DNA of 18,203 bases from an uncultured Collinsella sp. (GTDB lineage: Bacteria > Actinomycetota > Coriobacteriia > Coriobacteriales > Coriobacteriaceae): contig CABUQK010000029.1 in NCBI GenBank assembly GCA_902493615.1, positions 1-18,203 on the forward strand, written 5' to 3'. Shown here piece after piece: positions 7,339 through 12,434 of the stretch (position 1 is its first letter; every line of letters begins with the position of its first letter). The notes below the pieces were generated by a model. It was not told the DNA's origin. It was given only the letters and a program-made list of their open reading frames with translations, and did not search any database. The position numbers and the translations under genes are program-made.

Positions 7339-8109
7339 TTGACGATCGATATGAATAGTGCGGCGGGCACGAACGGTGCGGGCGGCGCCGAGGTCGCGCC
7401 GCTCATCGAGCTACGCGACGTGGTGTTCTCCTATGCGGGGCATACGGTTGTCGATGGTGTGTCGCTGCAGGTCGATCGTGGTGAACTCGTTGCCCTGCTC
7501 GGTCCCAACGGCTGCGGTAAGACGACGATTATGCGCCTTATCAACGGCCTTGAACTCGCGGACGCAGGGGCATACCTGTTTGACGGGCACGTGATCGATG
7601 CGGCGTTTCTAAAGGATTCCGCGGCCGCTCAGCGTTTTCATCAGCGCGTGGGCTTTGTGTTCCAGAATGCCGATGTGCAGCTCTTTTGCGCCACGGTCGG
7701 CGAGGAGGTCGCGTTTGGCCCCGCCCAGATGGGGCTGCCGGCAGACGAGCTCGAGCGCCGCGTGCGCGATGCCATGGGGCTGTTCCAGGTTACCGACCTT
7801 GCCGACGCCTCTCCCTATCAGCTCTCGGGCGGGCAAAAGAAGCGCGTTGCGCTGGCTGCGGTGGTGTCGATGAACCCAGATATCTTGGTCCTCGACGAAC
7901 CTACCAATGGGCTCGACGAGGATTCATGCGACATCGTGGTCAACTTCTTGCTGGCCTACGTCGCGGCGGGTAAGACGGTCTTGATGAGCACACATCACCA
8001 GGATTTGGTGCGACGCCTGGGTGCCCGTGCCATCTATATCGATCGATATCACCATGTGGTCGAGGCGCCCGTGGCATCGTATGGAACCGAAAGCGGCACT
8101 GCGGAATAG
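7339..8109 (+). CDS. cbiO: ECF transporter ATP-binding protein CbiO
   Basis: The 256-aa ABC ATPase powers the metal transporter. All canonical motifs are present: Walker A GPNGCGKTT (55-63), Q-loop Gln109 in FVFQNADVQLF, signature LSGGQ (162-166), Walker B ILVLDEP with Glu187 catalytic, D-loop (NGLDED) and H-loop His219 (MSTHH). The Q-loop context (QNADVQLF) is typical of ECF ATPases. The start is probably TTG 7339, because AGGGAAGG lies 8 nt upstream; ATG 7351 would be 20 nt from it. The first 20 residues are a poorly conserved Ala/Gly-rich lead. It follows cbiQ by 44 bp in the same operon. A single ATPase implies a homodimer in the complex. Confidence 0.95.
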   Translation: MTIDMNSAAGTNGAGGAEVAPLIELRDVVFSYAGHTVVDGVSLQVDRGELVALLGPNGCGKTTIMRLINGLELADAGAYLFDGHVIDAAFLKDSAAAQRFHQRVGFVFQNADVQLFCATVGEEVAFGPAQMGLPADELERRVRDAMGLFQVTDLADASPYQLSGGQKKRVALAAVVSMNPDILVLDEPTNGLDEDSCDIVVNFLLAYVAAGKTVLMSTHHQDLVRRLGARAIYIDRYHHVVEAPVASYGTESGTAE

Positions 8110-8155
8110 TTGCTGCGTAGTAGGGCTGCGGCCGTGCGCGTGGCTTGCCGTGAAT

Positions 8156-8163
8156 GGTATAGT
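8156..8163 (+). promoter_or_regulatory. Candidate extended -10 promoter for the phospholipase C-like gene
   Basis: TGGTATAGT (about 8155-8163) is an extended -10 element, with no clear -35. It would start transcription near 8170 and leave a leader of under 20 nt, so the gene may be independent of the cbi operon. No terminator is seen between cbiO and this site. Confidence 0.45.
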
Positions 8164-8187
8164 TATCCGGGTTTTACGGGGGTGGCT

Positions 8188-9036
8188 ATGCCAAGTTGGA
8201 ATATTCATATCGCTCAGACGGAACGACTGCTGGCGCGTGCTGGGACGCTTGCCAAGAGCGTGCGCGACCGCAATGCCTTTTTGTTTGGCTGCGTGGTTCC
8301 GGATATCTTCGTGGGCTATATGGTTCCCGGCATTGCCGATCCCATCCCGTACCGCATTACGCACTTTGCCAAGCCTGAGCCCATCCCTAAGCCGCGCGAG
8401 CATGAGTTTTGGGACACCTATGTGGCGCCGTTGCTTAAAGGCGCACCCGCGGGCGAACCCGCTGAGGCTACCTCGATTGTCGAGGAACGCGAGCGGCTGA
8501 ACCGCGTGCACTATCCCCAGCGCTACAAGGATGCCGAGCCGGTTGTCGGTCCCGGCGCCTGTGAGTTCTCGCTTGCGTCCGAAGATGTGGCGCAGTCGTT
8601 GCTCGATTTGACACTGGGCGTCTGGTCGCATCTGGTGGCCGATACCGTATGGAACACGCGCGTGAATCAGTACCTGGAGGCGCACGGCGGCAAGCCGTGT
8701 GAGGAGTTCCGCATTAAAAAGCAAGGCGACTTTGACTGGTTTGGCAAGACGCTGGGCATTGTCTCCATCCCGCGCGCGACCGATCGCCTGTATACCGCTG
8801 CGACGCGTTTTGGGCAGTATCCCATCCATAAGGAGTATGTGCTCAAGACCATCGGCGTCATGCACGAGATTGTACGCGAGAACCCTGGCGAGCCCGATCA
8901 TCCGCCGTATCGCTTGCTAACCGAGGAGTTTTTCGATGCAACGTTTACCGAGGTCATCGAGCTGACCGAGACAGGCTTTGCGACTCGCGTTGCCGCTTCT
9001 GACGTCCCCGCAGTCCCCCTGATCGCTAGCTGCTAA
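8188..9036 (+). CDS. Zinc-dependent phospholipase C-like family protein
   Basis: This 282-aa cytoplasmic-looking protein has no signal peptide. The pattern resembles the zinc-dependent phospholipase C / S1-P1-like fold seen in many hypothetical bacterial proteins: a His near the N-terminus (His7 in WNIHIAQTE), FLFGCVVPDI with Asp39, ITHF with His59, then WSHLVADTVWN with His148 and Asp152. These residues are the expected metal ligands. The substrate is unknown; a secreted lipase role is unlikely without an export signal. The frame is open from 8110, but ATG 8188 is chosen because it lies just after GGGGGTGG, follows the promoter candidate and begins at the family's usual PSWNIH. Its stop overlaps, tail to tail, the stop of the next gene on the other strand. 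Confidence 0.7.
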   Translation: MPSWNIHIAQTERLLARAGTLAKSVRDRNAFLFGCVVPDIFVGYMVPGIADPIPYRITHFAKPEPIPKPREHEFWDTYVAPLLKGAPAGEPAEATSIVEERERLNRVHYPQRYKDAEPVVGPGACEFSLASEDVAQSLLDLTLGVWSHLVADTVWNTRVNQYLEAHGGKPCEEFRIKKQGDFDWFGKTLGIVSIPRATDRLYTAATRFGQYPIHKEYVLKTIGVMHEIVRENPGEPDHPPYRLLTEEFFDATFTEVIELTETGFATRVAASDVPAVPLIASC

Positions 9037-10175
9037 CGGGCCGGCTTAACGGTGAACAGTTCATCCCAATTGACCAACAGCTCCCGTCGCAGGGCATCTT
9101 CGGTGGTGCGTTCCTGATCGGTCTTTGGGATGTAGGGGAGCCCCGCCTTTTTATGAATGAGCTCGGCGATGCTATCAAAACTCTTCTTGTCCTTGATTTG
9201 CTCATAGGTTATCTGGATAACGTCATAGCCCATGCTTGTGAGGGCGGTGGTGCGCTCGGCATCGGAGAGGCTTGCGGCTTCGCTGTCATGGGCGGAGCGG
9301 CCTTGGCATTCCAGAATGACGCCCATGCTGTCGGTGACACTTTCGATGAGGATATCGGCGTAGCAGCAGGTTTTGTCATACAGTGAGCGCGCGACGTCGC
9401 TGAGTGGGATGCGCACGTTGTTTGCGATGTTGATGCCCATGCCGCCCTCGTCGCGGGGGAGCGAGATAAGCATGGAGGTCTGTACTTCGAAGGGCGAGGC
9501 GGTCTGTCCTGTCATGCGTTCGGCGGCCCAGCGGAGCTGCTTAACACCGCGCAGGCCTGTGGCCTGCTTGGCGAACGCGGCGATATCCGCTGCGGAAAGA
9601 AGCGGCGTGCGCTTCCACAGGTTGGTATCCTTGCCGTTGACGTCGATAACCCGCTCCCAGCCGCAGTTGGGTGGAATGAGCTTAAGCGAAATAGCTTCAT
9701 CAAGTTGCCGTTGCGCTCGTTTGCAGGGTGTATACACAGCAAACGAGCTGCACATCTCATAACACGCCATAAGCAGCTGGTTGCGTGAGACCTGCGTAGC
9801 AAGGTTGAGCAGTGTGAACTCGGGCGATGTGACATCAAACCCATGCTCGGTTTGCCTAAACGACCCGGGAGGCGGCTCTTGGGTCAGGAGGTGCGATTTA
9901 AACAGGCTTCGCGACCCGGATTGTGCCCGAGTGAATACAATCCTGTGAAGCGGTGCGTGAAGCAGGTCTTTTACAACTGCATGACTTCCGAGGCCGCAAC
10001 ATCTGCGATCCATATTGCCAAGGCTAATGGCAGGGTAAAGGCCTAATATCTGTGGCGGGATACGGGGATAGTAAAAAGCGGATTGACCGCATAGCGTCAG
10101 GTCTATGACGTCCTCCTGGTCGAAATATGCTTTTGGACCGTGCGATGCCAGTGTCAATTCGGAAGTATGCGGCAA
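9033..10175 (-). CDS. AbiEi-like domain fused to PD-(D/E)XK (DUF559/Vsr-like) nuclease domain
   Basis: This 380-aa protein has no certain function. Residues 20-160 resemble AbiEi-type proteins, with LTLCGQSAFYY and then SPEFTLLNLA (117-126). Residues 226-330 look like a Vsr/DUF559-class nuclease: SPFEVQTSMLISLPRDEGG with Glu230, YADILIE with Asp274, ILECQG with Glu289, His296, then a DAER helix (Asp305, Arg308) and GYDVIQIT. In the core motif, Gln291 sits where Lys or Asp is common. The start appears to be TTG 10175, with CAAGG upstream; the next in-frame ATG would cut into the domain. No AbiEii toxin partner is adjacent. A perfect 19-bp inverted repeat covers the first codons. The gene ends overlapping the phospholipase-like gene by 3 bp without a visible terminator. 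Possible roles are DNA-targeting defence or a selfish element; both are inference. Confidence 0.6.
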   Translation of the reverse strand: MPHTSELTLASHGPKAYFDQEDVIDLTLCGQSAFYYPRIPPQILGLYPAISLGNMDRRCCGLGSHAVVKDLLHAPLHRIVFTRAQSGSRSLFKSHLLTQEPPPGSFRQTEHGFDVTSPEFTLLNLATQVSRNQLLMACYEMCSSFAVYTPCKRAQRQLDEAISLKLIPPNCGWERVIDVNGKDTNLWKRTPLLSAADIAAFAKQATGLRGVKQLRWAAERMTGQTASPFEVQTSMLISLPRDEGGMGINIANNVRIPLSDVARSLYDKTCCYADILIESVTDSMGVILECQGRSAHDSEAASLSDAERTTALTSMGYDVIQITYEQIKDKKSFDSIAELIHKKAGLPYIPKTDQERTTEDALRRELLVNWDELFTVKPAR

Positions 10176-10285
10176 AATCTAAACCTTGTGAGCAGACCTG
10201 GCTTTTGAGGCTAGTTTATCAGGCATTTTGTTGCGAAAAAACGGGGTGTGCTCGGAGGTATCAGAATTTGCCGCATACTTCCGAA
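10158..10285. repeat. Perfect 19-bp inverted repeat, arms 10158-10176 and 10267-10285
   Basis: The right arm is TTTGCCGCATACTTCCGAA and the left arm is its exact reverse complement, separated by 90 nt. Similarity continues inward at roughly two thirds identity over about 25 nt (shared GCTC, AGA and TTTG positions). The left arm includes the TTG start and first six codons of the minus-strand nuclease gene. The right arm starts a 17-codon plus-strand reading frame (10268-10321), preceded by GGAGG at 9-nt spacing, that begins with the same six residues. Confidence 0.85.
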
Positions 10286-10466
10286 AAGCAGGTCAATCCG
10301 GCTCTTGCTAAAACGATTTAGCAGCGTCGGTTAAGGTGTGGGTTTGCCACCGGGCGAACACTTTTAGCGCTTGGGACTTTATTCATTGGGTCTCGAAGGG
10401 TGGATTTCGCGCTTTTGGTAATGAAATGGGTGCGTGCCATGTCGTGCGGTAGGCATCGGTGCACAG
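10176..10466. other. Intergenic region between nuclease gene and pyk terminator
   Basis: This region is less GC-rich than the neighbouring genes. On the minus strand, TGATAAACT (about 10214-10222) is an extended -10-like candidate for the nuclease gene, which would give a leader of roughly 30 nt. The right arm of the inverted repeat and its micro reading frame lie here. Nothing recognisable is seen between 10322 and 10466. Confidence 0.4.
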
Positions 10467-10503
10467 AAAAAGGGCCCGGAAGGCTTTGCCTTCCGGGCCC
10501 TTT
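10467..10503 (-). terminator. pyk: Intrinsic terminator of pyk
   Basis: A 13-bp perfect GC-rich stem (GGGCCCGGAAGGC with GCCTTCCGGGCCC) has a 3-nt loop and is flanked by A and T runs. On the minus strand it ends in a run of five T residues, 29 nt after the pyk stop. The shorter T run on the plus strand could give weak bidirectional activity. Confidence 0.95.
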
Positions 10504-10531
10504 GCAATGCAAGTGTGCTTGCAAGTGCGAT

Positions 10532-11992
10532 TTAGCGCACCTGAGCGACGTAAGCGACGTTGGTCGAGGAGACCTTGTCCTCGAGCTGGACGCTCATGCG
10601 GGGATCGCCGGCGGTAGCGACGGTCAAATCGCCAGTCTTGACGTAGCCGAGCTCCTTAGCGGTCTCGATCGCCTTGACGATCGTGCCGTTGACGGTGCCC
10701 TGGGTAATCTCGGCCTGGTGCGGGATAACGCCCCAGTACATGATCATCTGCTGGACGGCCCACTCGTGGCGGGAGAACGCGCAGATCGGCATGTTGGGAC
10801 GGAAGTGCGAGATCAGGCGAGCGGTACGACCGGTGGTCGTCGGCACGGTGATGCACTTGGCGCCAACGGTGGTAGCCATGTTCACAGCGGACATACCCAC
10901 AACGTTGTTGACGACGCGGGTGCCATGAGCGTCGGCCGGAACCTCGAGCGGAGCGTGGGCCGGGAGGTACTTCTCGGTCTCGAGAGCAATGCTGGCCTGC
11001 ATCTTAACGGCCTCGACCGGGTACTTACCGGCAGCGGACTCGCCAGAGAGCATAACGGCGTCGGTGCCGTCGTAGATGGCGTTAGCAACGTCGGCAACCT
11101 CGGCGCGCGTCGGGCGCGGGTTCTGCTGCATGGAGTCGAGCATCTGCGTAGCGGTGATAACGGGCTTGTAGGCCGCGTTGCACTTGGCGATGATCTCCTT
11201 CTGGATGTGCGGAACGAGCTCGGGCTTGATCTCGATGCCCAGGTCGCCACGGGCGACCATGATGCCGTCGGAAGCCTCGAGGATCTCGTCGAAGTTCTCG
11301 ACGCCCAGGGCGCACTCGATCTTCGGGAAGATCGTCACGTGCTCGCCACCGTTCTCGCGGCAAAGCTCGCGGATGCCGCGGACGGACTCGCCGTCACGGA
11401 TGAAGGAAGCGGCGATGTAGTCGATGTTCTCGGTCAGGCCAAAGAGGATGTCCTGACGATCGCGCTCGGTGATGGCGGGCAGCGAGATGTTGACGTTGGG
11501 CATGTTGACGCCCTTGCGCTCGCCGATCAGGCCGTCATTCTTGACGACGCAGGTCATGTCCTGGCCGTCGACGGACTCGACCTCGAGGGCAACCAGACCG
11601 TCATCGATCAGGATAAGGGAGCCCTTCTCGACCTCGGAGGGCAGAGCCAGGTAGTCGAGGGAGATGTGCTCAGCGGTGCCGTGGAAATCCTCGGACGTGG
11701 GCTGGGCGGTGACGACGATCTTATCGCCGGTCTTGACGGCAACCTTCTTGCCATCGACCAGAAGGCCGGTGCGGACCTCGGGGCCCTTGGTGTCGAGCAG
11801 GATGCCGACGGGCAGACCGAGCTCCTTGGAAATACGACGGACGCGCTCGATGCGACCGTGGTGCTCGTCGTAGGATCCGTGCGAGAAGTTAAAACGGGCG
11901 ACGTTCATGCCCGCCTTGATCATCTCACGGATGGTCTCGTCGCTATCGCAGGCGGGACCCATGGTGCATACAATCTTAGTGCGCTTGTACAT
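10532..11992 (-). CDS. pyk: Pyruvate kinase
   Basis: The 486-aa glycolytic enzyme converts phosphoenolpyruvate and ADP to pyruvate and ATP in the cytoplasm. Hallmarks are the N-terminal KIVCTMGPA and NVARFNFSHGS (Arg and Asn nucleotide/K+ site), LLDTKGPEVRTG, the B-domain around 70-170, the catalytic Lys in IFPKIE, the metal-binding Glu and Asp in FPKIECALGVENFDEI and IMVARGDLGIEI, and ITATQMLDSM. The C-terminal allosteric-type domain runs from about 350 to the end. There is no additional PEP-utiliser domain, so this is the short form. ATG 11990-11992 follows GGAGGT with good spacing. It has its own promoter and terminator and is monocistronic. It diverges from the P-type ATPase. Confidence 0.97.
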   Translation of the reverse strand: MYKRTKIVCTMGPACDSDETIREMIKAGMNVARFNFSHGSYDEHHGRIERVRRISKELGLPVGILLDTKGPEVRTGLLVDGKKVAVKTGDKIVVTAQPTSEDFHGTAEHISLDYLALPSEVEKGSLILIDDGLVALEVESVDGQDMTCVVKNDGLIGERKGVNMPNVNISLPAITERDRQDILFGLTENIDYIAASFIRDGESVRGIRELCRENGGEHVTIFPKIECALGVENFDEILEASDGIMVARGDLGIEIKPELVPHIQKEIIAKCNAAYKPVITATQMLDSMQQNPRPTRAEVADVANAIYDGTDAVMLSGESAAGKYPVEAVKMQASIALETEKYLPAHAPLEVPADAHGTRVVNNVVGMSAVNMATTVGAKCITVPTTTGRTARLISHFRPNMPICAFSRHEWAVQQMIMYWGVIPHQAEITQGTVNGTIVKAIETAKELGYVKTGDLTVATAGDPRMSVQLEDKVSSTNVAYVAQVR

Positions 11993-12055
11993 TCAGACCT
12001 CCATCTGACATCGTCTTGCGCTGATAGATAAACCATAAGAAATAAAACTGAGATG

Positions 12056-12061
12056 ATTATA
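12056..12061 (-). promoter_or_regulatory. pyk: pyk promoter -10 element
   Basis: Reading on the minus strand the hexamer is a perfect TATAAT. The -35 region is not clear (G-rich, near 12080). Transcription would start near 12049, leaving a leader of about 57 nt with no evident structure. Confidence 0.65.
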
Positions 12062-12286
12062 ACGAAATGACGACCGAACACCCCCAAAAATCGACCGTAT
12101 GCCGAATTAGAAGTTCATTTTTTGCGGTAAAAACGGTATATGAAAAAACTTTATCAACCGTTCTGACCGCTGCTATCTGGGCGATATTTCAGTTTGACGA
12201 TGCGCCGAAGAAAAAACGTTTTATCAATGTTGAGCATCACACGGTCTGCATCGTTGCACTCGAACCGTGTTTCCAATTGGAATGTT
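12062..12286. other. AT-rich intergenic region upstream of pyk with an imperfect 20-bp direct repeat
   Basis: The stretch is clearly richer in A/T than its neighbours. GAAAAAACTTTATCAACCGTT (12142-12162, 21 nt, shown here as GAAAAAAC and TTTATCAA) recurs as GAAAAAAC then GTTTTATCAATGTT at 12210-12231. The two copies start 68 nt apart. They could be binding sites for a regulator of pyk or the divergent ATPase. The 75-codon open frame across it (12067-12294) has no family resemblance and is left out. Confidence 0.35.
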
Positions 12287-12316
12287 TTGGCTAGACGCGC
12301 CGCTTTGGGGTACCAT
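12287..12316 (+). promoter_or_regulatory. Candidate promoter of the P-type ATPase gene
   Basis: The -35 TTGGCT (12287-12292), an 18-nt spacer and the -10 TACCAT (12311-12316) predict a start near 12323. That is immediately before the first structured leader hairpin. Confidence 0.5.
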
Positions 12317-12325
12317 AGCTCCACT

Positions 12326-12427
12326 ATCAACTGCCGCTCAGCACGGCAGCCTTGATGAGCCCTTGCCCTTCTCCTGGGAATTATGATCGGGCATCAATCT
12401 GCTGAGTGGCCCGAATCCCAGGAGGGG
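12326..12427 (+). promoter_or_regulatory. Structured 5' leader RNA with kissing loops and a sequestered Shine-Dalgarno (riboswitch candidate)
   Basis: Hairpin 1 pairs CTGCCG (12331-12336) with CGGCAG (12344-12349) around the loop CTCAGCA. It can be extended by ATCAA (12326-12330) with TTGAT (12352-12356). Hairpin 2 pairs CTCCTGGGA (12371-12379) with TCCCAGGAG (12416-12424), then TCGGGC (12387-12392) with GCCCGA (12409-12414). Its 16-nt loop contains TGCTGAG (12400-12406), the exact complement of the whole loop of hairpin 1. The outer stem covers the AGGAGGGG ribosome binding site 7 nt before the ATG. A competing pairing, TTGAT-GA-GCCC (12352-12362) with GGGC-ATCAA (12389-12397), excludes hairpin 2. 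I do not recognise a known riboswitch consensus here, including yybP-ykoY. Confidence 0.6.
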
Positions 12428-12434
12428 ACTCTAT

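Noticed and set aside
10400..12031. 543-codon plus-strand open frame opposite pyk
   Set aside because: Antisense shadow of a clear pyruvate kinase gene; it also spans the pyk terminator.
12067..12294. 75-codon plus-strand open frame between pyk and the ATPase gene
   Set aside because: No convincing ribosome binding site, no family resemblance, and it overlaps the pyk promoter and candidate ATPase promoter. Composition is that of AT-rich intergenic DNA.
12326..12434. Assigning the ATPase leader to the yybP-ykoY manganese riboswitch
   Set aside because: The conserved GGGGAGUAGC-type start and the L1/L3 elements I associate with that class are not visible. A covariance search would be decisive.
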